DNA of 64,000 nt from Azoarcus sp. Its GTDB lineage: Bacteria; Pseudomonadota; Gammaproteobacteria; Burkholderiales; Rhodocyclaceae. Below, one piece after another: positions 43,233 through 55,216 of the stretch. Position 1 is the stretch's first letter. Every line of letters starts with the position of its first letter. The position numbers and the translations under genes are program-made. The notes below the pieces were generated by a model. It was not told the origin of the DNA. It did no database searches and was given only the letters and a program-made list of their open reading frames with translations. Location: contig JAUSOD010000070.1 of assembly GCA_030656215.1 (NCBI GenBank), positions 280,508 through 344,507 on the forward strand. Direction: 5' to 3'.

Positions 43233-44381
43233 TCAGCGTGGCGCGCCGTCTGCGACCACGCGTGCCCCAGCCACCACCCCTTCGCGTTCGAGCGAGGTCA
43301 CGATGCGCTCGCCGACCTCCAGCCCGTCGAGTACCTCGGTCTGCTCCCAGTTGGCGAGTCCGGTCTTCAGTTCGCGTTCGGCAAGCACGCCGTCGGCGCC
43401 CAGCACCAGCACGCGGTTGCCCTCGCGGATCGCCGCAGTCGGAACGCGCAGCGTGTCCTCACGCGTGTCGAGTACGATCTCCACATCGGCGCTGTAGCCC
43501 ACCAGCAGGCCGCGGGCCTCGTCCGGCTGGTCGAACCCGACATCGACCTCCACGGTGCGTGCCTGCTTTTCCACCACGGTGATATACGGCGCGACGCGCT
43601 TGACCTTGCCGGCGAAAACCCTGCCCGGCAGCGCTTCGAAGCTGATCCGGACCGGCAGGCCGGGACGGATCCTGGGCGTGTCGATTTCGTCCATCGGGGC
43701 CTTGACGTAGAGGCAGGAGTCGTCGATCAGGTCGATCGCCGGTGGGGTCGGCACGCCCGGCGGCGACGGCGTGGAGTACTCGCCCAGTTCGCCGGTGATC
43801 TTGGCGACGGTGCCGGCGAAGGGGGCGACCAGCACGGTGCGCTGGCGGTCGGTGGCGGTGGCGGCAATCTGCGCCTCGGCCGTGGCGACGTCGGCGCGCG
43901 TGGTGTCGCAAGCGGCGCGGCGCGCGCGCGCTTCGGTCCGGGCCTTTTCCTCGACGCTGGCGGACACGAAGCCGCGTTTGACCAGTGCAGCCTGGCGTTC
44001 GGCCTCGCGCTCGGCGTTGGCAGCCACGCTGCAGGCCTCCTCGACGCGGCGCCTGGCGCTGGCGAGTTGGGCCTGGTTCACCGCGAGGCGCGCCTCCAGA
44101 TCCTGGTTCCACAGGCGCATCAGGACTTGTCCGGCCACCACCCGGTCGCCTTCCTTCACCAGCAGGTCGTCGATGCGGCCGCCGACGATGGTGGACATCT
44201 TGGTGCGCTGACAGGCCTCGACTTCGCCGGCGCGGGTGTTGGCGATACTCGCCTCCACCTTGCCGCGGCCGACTTCATGTAGCACCACCGAGATCGGCTG
44301 CGGTCGGGTGAACCACCAGCCGGCGGCGGCGAGCAGTGCAATGACGATGACGAAGGGGAGCAGGCGGCGGACGAGTGTCAT
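43233..44381 (-). CDS. HlyD/MacA-type periplasmic adaptor protein
   Basis: A 382-residue membrane fusion protein. One N-terminal anchor helix (LLPFVIVIALLAAAGWWF) precedes a lipoyl-like half motif (GGRIDDLLVKEGDRVVAGQVL). An alpha-helical hairpin of about 80 residues follows, with the second lipoyl half (LVAPFAGTVAKI) and beta-barrel domains. It would bridge the ABC permeases to an outer-membrane channel; no such channel gene is in the operon. First gene of the set, downstream of glnS. Confidence 0.88.
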   Translation of the reverse strand: MTLVRRLLPFVIVIALLAAAGWWFTRPQPISVVLHEVGRGKVEASIANTRAGEVEACQRTKMSTIVGGRIDDLLVKEGDRVVAGQVLMRLWNQDLEARLAVNQAQLASARRRVEEACSVAANAEREAERQAALVKRGFVSASVEEKARTEARARRAACDTTRADVATAEAQIAATATDRQRTVLVAPFAGTVAKITGELGEYSTPSPPGVPTPPAIDLIDDSCLYVKAPMDEIDTPRIRPGLPVRISFEALPGRVFAGKVKRVAPYITVVEKQARTVEVDVGFDQPDEARGLLVGYSADVEIVLDTREDTLRVPTAAIREGNRVLVLGADGVLAERELKTGLANWEQTEVLDGLEVGERIVTSLEREGVVAGARVVADGAPR

Positions 44382-44447
44382 GGCGACAAGTCTATCAGTG
44401 TTGGCTGATGCCTTCGGCCCGGATGCCTGGCTCCATGTGGCAGCGGA

Positions 44448-46181
44448 TTACCTGTTGGTGGCCTTCGCCCACGAGTCCTTCAAGGTCACCGTGCGGTTGA
44501 ATACCGGCACGCCGTCGATCGAGTCGCGGCGGTCGGCAACGAAATAGCCGTGGCGCTCGAACTGGAAGCGATCCTCCGGCTTTGCGCTGCGCAGCGCTGG
44601 TTCCAGCCAGGCCGTAATCACGCGCCGAGAATCCGGGTTGATATCGGTAAGGAAATCGCGCTCGACGCCCTCGATATCCCCTTCACGCCGCTGACCCGGG
44701 TGCGGATGGGAAAACAGGCGGTCGTAGAGGCGGACCTCGGCCTTGTAGCCATGGGCCGCGGAAACCCAGTGCAGGTTGCCCTTGACCTTGTAGTTGTCGG
44801 CGCCGGGCGTGCCGGACCTCGAATCGGGCATGTACTCGGCGAGCACCTTGATCACCTTGCCGTCCGCATCCTTCTCGCAGCCGGTGCACTTGACCACATA
44901 GCCATAGCGCAAGCGCACGGTGTTGCCCGGATAGAGGCGGTGGAAGCCCTTGACCGGCTCCTCCATGAAATCCTCGCGCTCGATCCACAGCTCGCGCCCA
45001 AAAGGCATCTCGCGCTTGCCCAGCTCGGGCTTCAGCGGGTGATTCGGCGCATGGCACAGTTCGGCCTGGCCCACGGCATAGTTGGTGAGCACCAGCTTGA
45101 GTGGGTCGAGCACCGCAACGCGGCGTTCGGCCGCTTCGTTGAGGTCGTCGCGCATGCATTCCTCAAGCACGCTCATGTCGATCCACGCATCCGATTTTGA
45201 CACCCCGATCCGCTCAGCGAAGCGACGGAAGCCGGTCGCGGTAAAGCCGCGGCGGCGGGCGCCGATCAGGGTCGGCAGACGTGGATCGTCCCAGCCGGCG
45301 ACATGGCCTTCATCGACCAGTTGCACCAGCTTGCGCTTGGACAGCACCACGTAGCTCAGGTTGAGGCGGGCGAACTCGATCTGTTGCGGCAGCGGGCGCG
45401 GGAAATGGCCGGCGGTGGCGAGCGCGTCCAGCAGCCAGTCGTATAACGGGCGCTGGTCCTCGAACTCGAGGGTGCAGATCGAGTGGGTGATGTTCTCGAT
45501 CGCATCCTCGATCGGATGGGCGAAGGTGTACATCGGGTAAATGCACCAGTTGTCGCCGGTGCGGTGATGGGTGGCCTTGCGGATGCGGTAGATCACCGGG
45601 TCGCGCAGGTTGATGTTGGGGCTCGCCATGTCGATCCGGGCGCGCAGGATATGGGTGCCTTCGGCGAATTCGCCGGCACGCATGCGCTTGAGCAGGTCGA
45701 GGTTCTCGGTGACGCTGCGGGTGCGGTATGGGCTGTCCTTGCCCGGCTCGGTGAGGGTGCCGCGCAGCCCGCGCATCTCTTCGGCGGACAAGGAATCGAC
45801 ATAGGCCTTGCCGGCCTTGATCAGCGATACCGCGCAGGCATACATGATGTCGAAGTAGTCGGAGGCGAAATAGAGGTGCTCGCCCCAGTCGAAGCCCAGC
45901 CACTGCACTGCCTCGATGATCGAATCGACGTACTCCTGCTCTTCCTTCTCCGGGGTGGTGTCGTCGAAGCGCAGGTGGCAGACGCCATCGTAGGCCTGTG
46001 CCAGACCGAAGTTCAGGCAGATCGCCTTGGCGTGGCCGTAGTGCAGGTAGCCGTTGGGCTCGGGCGGAAAGCGCGTTTCCACGCGGCCAGACCATTTGCC
46101 GCTGCGATTGTCTTCGTCGATCAGGTTGCGGACGAAATTGCTTGCTGCGGCCGGTGCGGCCTTGGTGTCGTTCGGGTTCAT
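44448..46181 (-). CDS. glnS: Glutaminyl-tRNA synthetase GlnS
   Basis: A 577-residue class I aminoacyl-tRNA synthetase. The HIGH-like motif lies in PPEPNGYLHYGH (residues 39-50), the KMSKS equivalent is VLSKRKL, and the anticodon-binding beta-barrels fill the C-terminal third with the FERHGYFVAD ending. It carries Gln to tRNA-Gln directly, as in beta- and gammaproteobacteria. Divergent from the MscS-like gene. Confidence 0.97.
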   Translation of the reverse strand: MNPNDTKAAPAAASNFVRNLIDEDNRSGKWSGRVETRFPPEPNGYLHYGHAKAICLNFGLAQAYDGVCHLRFDDTTPEKEEQEYVDSIIEAVQWLGFDWGEHLYFASDYFDIMYACAVSLIKAGKAYVDSLSAEEMRGLRGTLTEPGKDSPYRTRSVTENLDLLKRMRAGEFAEGTHILRARIDMASPNINLRDPVIYRIRKATHHRTGDNWCIYPMYTFAHPIEDAIENITHSICTLEFEDQRPLYDWLLDALATAGHFPRPLPQQIEFARLNLSYVVLSKRKLVQLVDEGHVAGWDDPRLPTLIGARRRGFTATGFRRFAERIGVSKSDAWIDMSVLEECMRDDLNEAAERRVAVLDPLKLVLTNYAVGQAELCHAPNHPLKPELGKREMPFGRELWIEREDFMEEPVKGFHRLYPGNTVRLRYGYVVKCTGCEKDADGKVIKVLAEYMPDSRSGTPGADNYKVKGNLHWVSAAHGYKAEVRLYDRLFSHPHPGQRREGDIEGVERDFLTDINPDSRRVITAWLEPALRSAKPEDRFQFERHGYFVADRRDSIDGVPVFNRTVTLKDSWAKATNR

Positions 46182-46466
46182 CTGGCGGGGCGGATCCGGT
46201 TTTGCGGCAGCTTGGGTGCCGGGTTGGTTTCAGGTTTGGGGCAAATTGTAGCCGATGCCCTGCGTTCACCGGCTCACCTTGTGGATCGATGCGCCGCGCA
46301 CTCGGTCGGGCCCGGGCCCGTCTGGTCCTGCGTCCGATGGTCCTGCGCTCGGGGCGCGACAAGTGTGGGGGGCTGGCCGCCGCGGACGGGCAATCCCGCA
46401 CGAGGGGTTAAAATGGGCCCCGGAATCAAGAGCGGCGATGACGTCCGCGCACAAAAGGAATACTGC

Positions 46467-47762
46467 ATGAAGGAAGAATTCGCTCAGGTCGTCAGCTGGC
46501 TTGAGCAGCATCCGCTGGGCTACACCTTGACGGCCTTGTCCGCACTGATCGTGCTGGCCTGGTTGTCGAACTGGGTGACGCGCCACATTCTGCTGCGGGG
46601 TCTGCGTCGTCTGATCCGTGCCACAGTGCTGGAAAAGGACCGTGAGCTCACCCCATTGGCCTTTGTGTCGCGTCTCTCCAACGTGATTCCGGCACTGGTG
46701 GTGTCGATCGGCATCAAGGCCGTTCCAGATTTGCCTGCCGCGTTGGTGGCGGTGGTCGAGAACGTGAGCAGCGCGTTCATCGTGCTGACCGTGGCGCTGG
46801 CGCTGGGCGATGCGCTCAACCTTGCAAACGGGCTTTACCAGCGGCGACGCAATGCCCATCTGCGGCCGATCAAGGGCTATGTTCAGGTGGTCAAGATCGT
46901 GATCTACGCGATCGCCGCCATTCTTGTGGTCGCCAGCCTGATCGACCGTTCGCCGCTGATTCTGCTCTCCGGTCTCGGTGCCATGGCTGCGGTGCTGCTG
47001 CTGATTTTTCAGGATACGCTGCTGTCGCTGGTGGCCAGTGTCCAGCTCAGCTCCAACGACATGGTCCGGGTCGGGGACTGGATCGAAATGCCCCAGCTCA
47101 ATGCCGACGGCGATGTGATCGACATCGCACTGCACACGGTCAAGGTGCAGAACTGGGACAAGACGATCACCACCATTCCGACCAAGCGGATGATCTCCGA
47201 CCCCTTCCGCAACTGGCGCGGCATGCAGGAGTCGGGCGGGCGCAGGATCAAGCGCAGCATGTATGTGGATCAGCAGAGCATCCGTTTTCTGAGCGACGAG
47301 GAACGCAGCCGGCTGGATCGTTTCGCCCTGCTCGACGGTTACCTGTCGGCCAAGGAGGCCGAGCTGGAGAGCTGGAATGTGAGCTTGAGCGGTGGCGAGC
47401 GCGATGTCGTCAATCGCCGCCGCGTCACCAACATCGGCACTTTTCGTGCGTATGTCGAGCGTTACTTGCGCAAGCATCCGGGCATCCATCAGGAGATGAC
47501 GCTGATGGTGCGCCAGCTTGCGCCCACCTCGGACGGCTTGCCGCTGGAAATCTACTGCTTCACCAATACCACCGCCTGGCTTGCCTACGAAGGCATCCAG
47601 TCGGACATCTTCGATCATCTGCTGGCGATCCTGCCCGAGTTCGGATTGCGCGTATTCCAGCATCCGAGCGGAGCCGACATGCGGGCGCTGGGCGTGAGCC
47701 TGTCTGCACCCGTGCCTGTGCCTTCAGCGGTTCTCCCGGGGGCTCAGGGCTCGCTTTCCTGA
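46467..47762 (+). CDS. MscS-family mechanosensitive channel (YbdG-like)
   Basis: A 431-residue membrane protein with about five helices before the MscS pore helix (GLGAMAAVLLLIFQDTLLSLVASVQL). The beta domain follows with the family motif NDMVRVGDWIEMPQLNADGDV and KTITTIPTKRMISDPFRNWRGM, which is typical of YbdG rather than small MscS. It would release solutes on osmotic downshock. The ATG at 46467 is used; the open frame upstream runs antisense to glnS. AAAGGA precedes the start. Confidence 0.88.
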   Translation: MKEEFAQVVSWLEQHPLGYTLTALSALIVLAWLSNWVTRHILLRGLRRLIRATVLEKDRELTPLAFVSRLSNVIPALVVSIGIKAVPDLPAALVAVVENVSSAFIVLTVALALGDALNLANGLYQRRRNAHLRPIKGYVQVVKIVIYAIAAILVVASLIDRSPLILLSGLGAMAAVLLLIFQDTLLSLVASVQLSSNDMVRVGDWIEMPQLNADGDVIDIALHTVKVQNWDKTITTIPTKRMISDPFRNWRGMQESGGRRIKRSMYVDQQSIRFLSDEERSRLDRFALLDGYLSAKEAELESWNVSLSGGERDVVNRRRVTNIGTFRAYVERYLRKHPGIHQEMTLMVRQLAPTSDGLPLEIYCFTNTTAWLAYEGIQSDIFDHLLAILPEFGLRVFQHPSGADMRALGVSLSAPVPVPSAVLPGAQGSLS

Positions 47763-47834
47763 AGCCGTCCGTTCGCTGCGCCCGGGCGCAGTGCGTCCAT
47801 TACACTATGACGATCAAGCATTAAGGAACGGAGC

Positions 47835-48218
47835 ATGAGCGCGGTGACATTTCTGGCGGTTGGCGGGGGGGCGGCTTGTGGCGCCTGGCTGCGCTGGGGC
47901 TTGGGCGTCTGGCTCAATCCGACGTTTGTTACGATCCCGCTCGGCACGCTGCTTGCCAATCTCATCGGGGGTTTCGTCATGGGGGGTGTGCTGGCCGCGA
48001 TCCAGGTGTGGCCGGCCATGTCTCCGGCGCTCAAGCTACTGCTTACCACCGGGCTGCTAGGGGGGCTGACGACCTTCTCGACCTTTTCGGCCGAGGCGTT
48101 TCACCTGCTTCAGCGGGGCGCGTGGGGCTGGTTCGGGGTGCATGTCGGTGGCCATGTCGCGGGCTCGATCATCATGACCTGGCTCGGCTACACCGCGTTC
48201 AATGCCTTGCGTGCCTGA
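47835..48218 (+). CDS. crcB: Fluoride-specific channel CrcB (Fluc)
   Basis: A 127-residue protein with four helices and the Fluc motifs: GGGAACGAWLRW, PLGTLLANLIGGFVMG and the central GLLGGLTTFSTFSAE with the phenylalanine-box region and sodium-site TFS. It works as an antiparallel dimer that exports fluoride. I see no fluoride riboswitch in the 72 bases upstream. Confidence 0.95.
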   Translation: MSAVTFLAVGGGAACGAWLRWGLGVWLNPTFVTIPLGTLLANLIGGFVMGGVLAAIQVWPAMSPALKLLLTTGLLGGLTTFSTFSAEAFHLLQRGAWGWFGVHVGGHVAGSIIMTWLGYTAFNALRA

Positions 48219-48236
48219 GATTTCCTGTTCAAATGA

Positions 48237-48276
48237 AGCAGCGTGCCGGCAAACCCTGGTTTGCCGGCACGCTGCT
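48237..48276. terminator. Perfect 19-bp bidirectional hairpin between crcB and icd
   Basis: Arms 48237-48255 and 48258-48276 are perfectly complementary with a CT loop. It lies between convergent genes; there is no strong T run on either side. Confidence 0.7.
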
Positions 48277-48309
48277 CTTCAAGCAATGCCGATCAGATCG
48301 GCATGAGGA

Positions 48310-50547
<2,238 letters not shown>

Positions 50548-50923
50548 TTGTATTCCCTCAGCTTTGATTTGATTTTATGACCACGAACCAATAACGACCC
50601 CCTGCCGCCTTGCGCGACAGCTGAAACCCGACCCCGAAGTCGTTTGTAAAAATATCATGTATCTCACGCCCCTGCATCGAAACCAGCGTCGGCACCGGGG
50701 GAGGGCCGTCGGTTTGAGCGTCCCGAACGACGCAGATCATCATGATTCGACACCGCGTCCGCAGCCTTCCGCGCGCTGTCGATGAGAACGCTCGCCCGGG
50801 CGTGCGCCGCCGGTTCGACGGATTTGCGAACTGTCACGCTCTGTTGCACTCGAACTAGCGTTGGGTTCCTTGTCCGGTAGGACAATGGACCCGGTTTGTT
50901 TCACTATCAAAAAGGGTTTGGCC
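50548..50923. other. Divergent control region between icd and the OmpA-like gene
   Basis: A 376-bp gap with no supported gene. It holds an AT-rich patch near icd (TAAAAT about 30 bases before its start) and a small perfect dyad TTGTCC-GGTA-GGACAA (50870-50885) about 39 bases before the OmpA-like start. A 61-codon open frame on the minus strand lacks gene features. Confidence 0.5.
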
Positions 50924-51589
50924 ATGAAAAGAATAATGATTTCCCTGAGCGCGATCACGCTTGTACTCGGCGGTTGCGCCAACATGAATGAAACCCAACG
51001 TGATACCGGCACGGGTGCTGCCATCGGTGCCGTGGCGGGTGCGGTGCTGGGGGCCGCCACTTCGAGCAAGAGTAATCGCGGCGAGGCCACGGCGATAGGC
51101 GCAGCAGCCGGCGCCGCGCTCGGTGCCGGCGGCGGGTATATGTGGTCGCAACGCATGCAGGACCAGCGCGCAGCGATGGAGCAGGCAACTCAGGGGACCG
51201 GCGTGGGCGTGAGCCAGACGGCCGACAACCAGCTCAAACTCGATATTCCGAGCGATATTTCCTTCGATACCGGTCGTTACGACATCAAGCCCAACATGCG
51301 CCCGGTGCTCGATCGCCTTGCTTCCAGCCTCAATCAGCACACGGTTACCACCGTGAGCATCATCGGACACACCGACAGCACTGGCTCTGATTCGATCAAC
51401 AATCCGCTATCGGTGAACCGTGCCGCTGCCACGCGTGACTATCTGGTTGCCCGTGGGGTGTCGGGTGGCCGGGTCGCCATCGACGGTCGCGGCTCGCGCG
51501 AGCCGGTTGCCGATAACGGCAGCGCGAGCGGACGTGCAATGAACCGGCGTGTGGAAATCTTTATCGCCGAACCGGCTGCAGCGCGGTAA
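50924..51589 (+). CDS. OmpA-family outer-membrane lipoprotein (YiaD-like)
   Basis: A 221-residue lipoprotein. A signal peptide ends in the lipobox LGGC with lipidated Cys18. A glycine-zipper region follows (GAAIGAVAGAVLGAA, AIGAAAGAALGAGGGY), then an OmpA C-terminal peptidoglycan-binding domain of about 110 residues (ISFDTGRYDIKP, GHTDSTGSD, NRRVEIFI). AAGGG precedes the ATG at 50924; an in-frame ATG further upstream would hide the signal peptide. It probably links the outer membrane to the wall. Confidence 0.9.
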   Translation: MKRIMISLSAITLVLGGCANMNETQRDTGTGAAIGAVAGAVLGAATSSKSNRGEATAIGAAAGAALGAGGGYMWSQRMQDQRAAMEQATQGTGVGVSQTADNQLKLDIPSDISFDTGRYDIKPNMRPVLDRLASSLNQHTVTTVSIIGHTDSTGSDSINNPLSVNRAAATRDYLVARGVSGGRVAIDGRGSREPVADNGSASGRAMNRRVEIFIAEPAAAR

Positions 51590-51601
51590 GCGTTGTGGTT
51601 T

Positions 51602-51649
51602 GGGGAAGGGCCTGCGGGTCCTTCCCCATGGGAGGCTGGTGCCTCCCAT
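51602..51649. terminator. Tandem hairpins between convergent genes
   Basis: The first hairpin (51602-51612 with 51617-51627) has 11 pairs and a TGCG loop. The second (51628-51636 with 51641-51649) is a perfect 9-bp stem with a TGGT loop. Back to back, they close both the OmpA-like gene and the SNF2 gene. Confidence 0.65.
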
Positions 51650-51651
51650 GT

Positions 51652-54600
51652 CTAGCCCTTGATCTTCGGTAGCGGCGCCAGCAAGGCCGCAATATCCGAT
51701 TCGCCGAACTTGGCCAGTGCATTGGCGTCTTCCGACAGCACGCCGGCTGCAAGTGCCGCCTTCTTGTCCTGCAGCGTCAGGATGCGCTCCTCGATACTGC
51801 CCGCGCAGATCAGCTTGAACACGAACACCGGCTTGTCCTGGCCGATGCGGTGGGCGCGATCGGTGGCCTGGTTTTCGGCCGCGGGGTTCCACCAGGGATC
51901 GTAGTGGATCACGGTGTCTGCCGCGGTCAGGTTGAGGCCCACGCCGCCCGCCTTGAGGCTGATCAGGAACACCGGCGCGCGGCCCTTCTGGAAATCCTCC
52001 ACCGGAATGCGCCGGTCGCGAGTGTCGCCGGTGAGGCTGACCCAGCCGATCTGCACCTTGTCCAACTCCGCCGCGATCAGCGCCAGCATCTGGGTGAACT
52101 GGGAGAACACCAGGATGCGCCGGCCCTCGTCGATCAGCTCGGGCAGCATGTCCATCAGCATGTCGAGCTTGGCCCGCTCCTGCACCAGCAAGGCCGCCGG
52201 CGATTTGAGCAGGCGCGGGTCGCAGCAGACCTGACGCAGCTTGAGCAGGGCATCGAGAATCACGATCTGACTGCGCGCGAACCCGCGGTTGGCGACTTCG
52301 GCGCGGATTTTTTCGTCCATCGCTGCGCGCACGGTTTCGTACAGGTCACGCTGCCCGCCTTCGAGCGCGACGCTGCGCACGATGATGGTTTTCGGCGGCA
52401 GTTCGGTCGCCACGTCTTCCTTGCGCCGGCGCAGGATGAAGGGCTTGAGGCGGGCGGCGAGCAGGTCGCGGCGCACGGTGTCGCCGTGCTTCTCGATCGG
52501 GGTGCGCCAGGTACGGGTGAACTGCTTCTGGTCGCCGAGGAAGCCCGGCAGCAGAAAGTCGAACTGGGCCCACAATTCGCCGAGGTGATTCTCGAGCGGC
52601 GTGCCGGTCAGGCCGAGGCGGTGGCGCGCATTGATCTGGCGGATGACCTGAGCGCCCTTGCTGGCCACGTTCTTGACGATCTGGGCCTCGTCCAGGATCA
52701 GCAGGCTCCATTCGCGTGCCTGCAGCGCCTCGGCATCGCGCCATAGCAGTGGATAGGTGGTGAGCGCCACGTCGACACCTTCGAGCTCGTCGAAGCGAGA
52801 ATGGCGGTCGGCGCCATGCAGGTTCAAGACCTTGAGCCGGGGCGCAAAACGTTCGGCCTCGGCCTGCCAGTTGAACACCAGTGAGGTGGGCAGGATGACC
52901 AGCGCGGGCTTGTCGAGCCTGCCGGCCTGCTTTTCGGTCAGCAGGTGGGCAAGCGCCTGCGCGGTTTTCCCGAGTCCCATGTCGTCGGCCAGAATGCCAG
53001 CGAGATCGTGCCTTACCAGGTGTTGCAGCCAGGCCAGCCCTTCGAGCTGGTACGGGCGCAGTTCGGCCTTGAAGCCGCGCGGCGCTTTCACGCTGCGGAT
53101 GCCTTCGGCATTGCGCATCTTGACCGCCAGCGCGGCGAGTGCGGCGGCGCCGCGGCCGGGCAGTTCGAGGTCGGCAAGCCGGGTGGCGTCGAGGCGCGAC
53201 AGCCGCAGCGGCTGGTCCGGATTGTCGAACAGATCGACCAGCGCCCGCACCAGCGGCTTGAGACGACGCGCGGGGATGCGCAGGCGACCAAGTTGCTCGT
53301 GCTGGAGGAAGATCGACTCGGTGTCGCCGATCTGGTCGAGCGCGCCCGACAGCCAGCGTCCGTCCTGGGCGAACAGCTCGGTGAGTAGCGGCGCGAGTGC
53401 GATCGGACGACCATCGACTTCGATGCCGGGCGAGATGTCCAGCCAGCCGTTGTCGTGGTCGTCCACGTCAAGCACCAGCGTATCGACATCGATCGCGTGA
53501 TGGCGAAAGTCGGTGGGCATCTCCACCACCCAGCCCTCGGTCCGCAGCGCGGGGACTTCGGTCACGATGAAGTCGGCCCAGTCGTCCTCCGCGGACAGCC
53601 CGAAAACCTGGGCCGGAAGCGTGTCGTATCCGGCCTGGATGCGGCCGTTGGGCACCTTGCCCAGCCCGGCCCGGGTAAGCCGTCGGAGTGCGGCGGCCTC
53701 GGCCTTGGTGTCGCGCTCGAGGCGGGCGGTCCGGCCGTCCTCGAGGGCGTGGAACAGGGCGGTATCGTGGGCGTCGATGGTGAGACTGCCGTAGCGGAAA
53801 GCGAGTGTGGCGTAGTCGAATACATTCACGCCATAGCGTGGGTAGTTGCGGAAGTTCACCCCGAACACGGCCAGGGTGCCGACCCGCAGTACCGGGACGA
53901 CCGGCCCGCCGACCCGAACCGCGGGCGCGTCGCTGCCGGCCGGGCCGGGAAGCTCGGGCGCCACTTCCTGCAGCGTATCGGCCACCAGTGCCGCCTCGGC
54001 CGGGGTGAGCGGCGGCAGCAGCAGCAGGCGAACGATCTGCTCCGGCGGCGCGTCGAGCGCAATCGGGCCGGCCTGGTGCACCTTGCGGTCCACATACCAG
54101 GGCGGCACCACCGGAACCACCAGATCGGCCAGCGGGGTGATGCGCAGGGCCGGCGCGCGGCGGCCGTCGGTGGTGGTGAGCCATTCGAGCCGTCCCGGAC
54201 GGGCGTCGCCACCTTCGAGTGCGGGGCTCATCAGGTCGTCGAAGTGCGTTCTGCCGCTTGCGAGCAACTGCTCGAACAGGGTTTGCGAGTTACGCCCCGC
54301 CAACGGCAGGGCGGTTTCGTAGTACAGGCCGCGCGGGCGATGCGCCCACAGCAGGCGCAGGATGTCGAGGTCGATGTCGTCGATGAACGAGGGCGGCGCC
54401 TCGAGTGCGCGCTCGAAGTTGCTCCACGTTTCTGAGCCCCGGACCTGCCCCTGGCGGTCGATCCTGACCTTGAAACAGCTCACCGCGTATTGCCGGCTCT
54501 CGGCATGAAAGCGGATCAGGTAACGCAAGGCATGGGTGGTGGAGGGCGCCCGCGGCGCCTTGGCCGAAGGATGTGCCACCGAGGCACGAAATTCTTCCAC

Positions 54601-54924
54601 CCATGCCAGCACCTGCTCGCGCGGACGGTTGGGGTCCTGGCGCCGTTCCATCCACGCAAGCAGCGTGGCCGCCGCATGTTTGCAGTTGGTGCCGACCGGA
54701 CAAGAGCACTCGGCCAGCAGGGCCCGGCCCGCCCACGGATGGGCATTGAGCCGGATGCTGACCTTGTACGGCTGACGAGCGGTGCCCTGCACGTTGGCCG
54801 CAAGGGTATCGCCGTCGAACTGAAGTTCGCTTACGGCACGGACGTAGTGCCGCCCCTTTTCCAGTTCGTGCTGGCCCAGCCAGGTACGGATGTCGGATTC
54901 CGAACAGGTGTCGAAGACGTTCAT
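51652..54924 (-). CDS. SWIM zinc-finger SNF2-family helicase
   Basis: A 1090-residue DNA-dependent ATPase. An N-terminal SWIM finger (C73, C75, C81, H83) is followed by about 500 residues of uncharacterised middle region. The SNF2 ATPase comes next, with Walker A DDMGLGKTAQ near residue 646 and a DEAQ box near 745. The C-terminal helicase lobe contains SLKAGGVGLNLTAAD and QATDRAHRIGQ. It is related to bacterial RapA/HepA-like remodelers; the target is unknown. The ATG at 54924 is assumed; it lacks a good ribosome site. Confidence 0.87.
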   Translation of the reverse strand: MNVFDTCSESDIRTWLGQHELEKGRHYVRAVSELQFDGDTLAANVQGTARQPYKVSIRLNAHPWAGRALLAECSCPVGTNCKHAAATLLAWMERRQDPNRPREQVLAWVEEFRASVAHPSAKAPRAPSTTHALRYLIRFHAESRQYAVSCFKVRIDRQGQVRGSETWSNFERALEAPPSFIDDIDLDILRLLWAHRPRGLYYETALPLAGRNSQTLFEQLLASGRTHFDDLMSPALEGGDARPGRLEWLTTTDGRRAPALRITPLADLVVPVVPPWYVDRKVHQAGPIALDAPPEQIVRLLLLPPLTPAEAALVADTLQEVAPELPGPAGSDAPAVRVGGPVVPVLRVGTLAVFGVNFRNYPRYGVNVFDYATLAFRYGSLTIDAHDTALFHALEDGRTARLERDTKAEAAALRRLTRAGLGKVPNGRIQAGYDTLPAQVFGLSAEDDWADFIVTEVPALRTEGWVVEMPTDFRHHAIDVDTLVLDVDDHDNGWLDISPGIEVDGRPIALAPLLTELFAQDGRWLSGALDQIGDTESIFLQHEQLGRLRIPARRLKPLVRALVDLFDNPDQPLRLSRLDATRLADLELPGRGAAALAALAVKMRNAEGIRSVKAPRGFKAELRPYQLEGLAWLQHLVRHDLAGILADDMGLGKTAQALAHLLTEKQAGRLDKPALVILPTSLVFNWQAEAERFAPRLKVLNLHGADRHSRFDELEGVDVALTTYPLLWRDAEALQAREWSLLILDEAQIVKNVASKGAQVIRQINARHRLGLTGTPLENHLGELWAQFDFLLPGFLGDQKQFTRTWRTPIEKHGDTVRRDLLAARLKPFILRRRKEDVATELPPKTIIVRSVALEGGQRDLYETVRAAMDEKIRAEVANRGFARSQIVILDALLKLRQVCCDPRLLKSPAALLVQERAKLDMLMDMLPELIDEGRRILVFSQFTQMLALIAAELDKVQIGWVSLTGDTRDRRIPVEDFQKGRAPVFLISLKAGGVGLNLTAADTVIHYDPWWNPAAENQATDRAHRIGQDKPVFVFKLICAGSIEERILTLQDKKAALAAGVLSEDANALAKFGESDIAALLAPLPKIKG

Positions 54925-55081
54925 GCGACGGTTTTCAGGGGGAAGGACGGGGTGACGGCGACGTTGGGCAAGGGGGCTCGTGACGATGCGGCAAAGAGCG
55001 GAAGTGTACCCGGAAAACACGGCGCCTCGCACGGGCAGGGCTGCGAATCGTCGGCTGGATCGATTGAAGAGCCCGGTCGTA

Positions 55082-55098
55082 CGTTCGAATTCCGCACG
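55082..55098. promoter_or_regulatory. Putative AcxR upstream activator site (acxA)
   Basis: CGTTCGA-ATT-CCGCACG, a 17-bp imperfect dyad. The left half is identical to that of the perfect dyad before acxR (60612-60628) and the right half matches at five of seven bases. It lies about 120-137 bp upstream of the -24 element, the usual distance for a sigma-54 enhancer. Confidence 0.6.
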
Positions 55099-55216
55099 CT
55101 CATCCCGATTCCGGCCGTTGTTTGCCCTTGCCTGGAATGGTGCATGGCGGAGCTTGTGCGCCGGGAAGTCAGGTTTTTCCGGTATCTGGTGGGTGCTGCG
55201 CAGCAGCAGGCGCTGT

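Noticed and set aside
47763..47834. Possible fluoride riboswitch before crcB
   Set aside because: The 72-base leader lacks the conserved crcB-motif sequence and is short for it.
50558..50743. A 61-codon minus-strand frame in the icd upstream gap
   Set aside because: No ribosome site or recognisable features, and it sits where the icd promoter must be.
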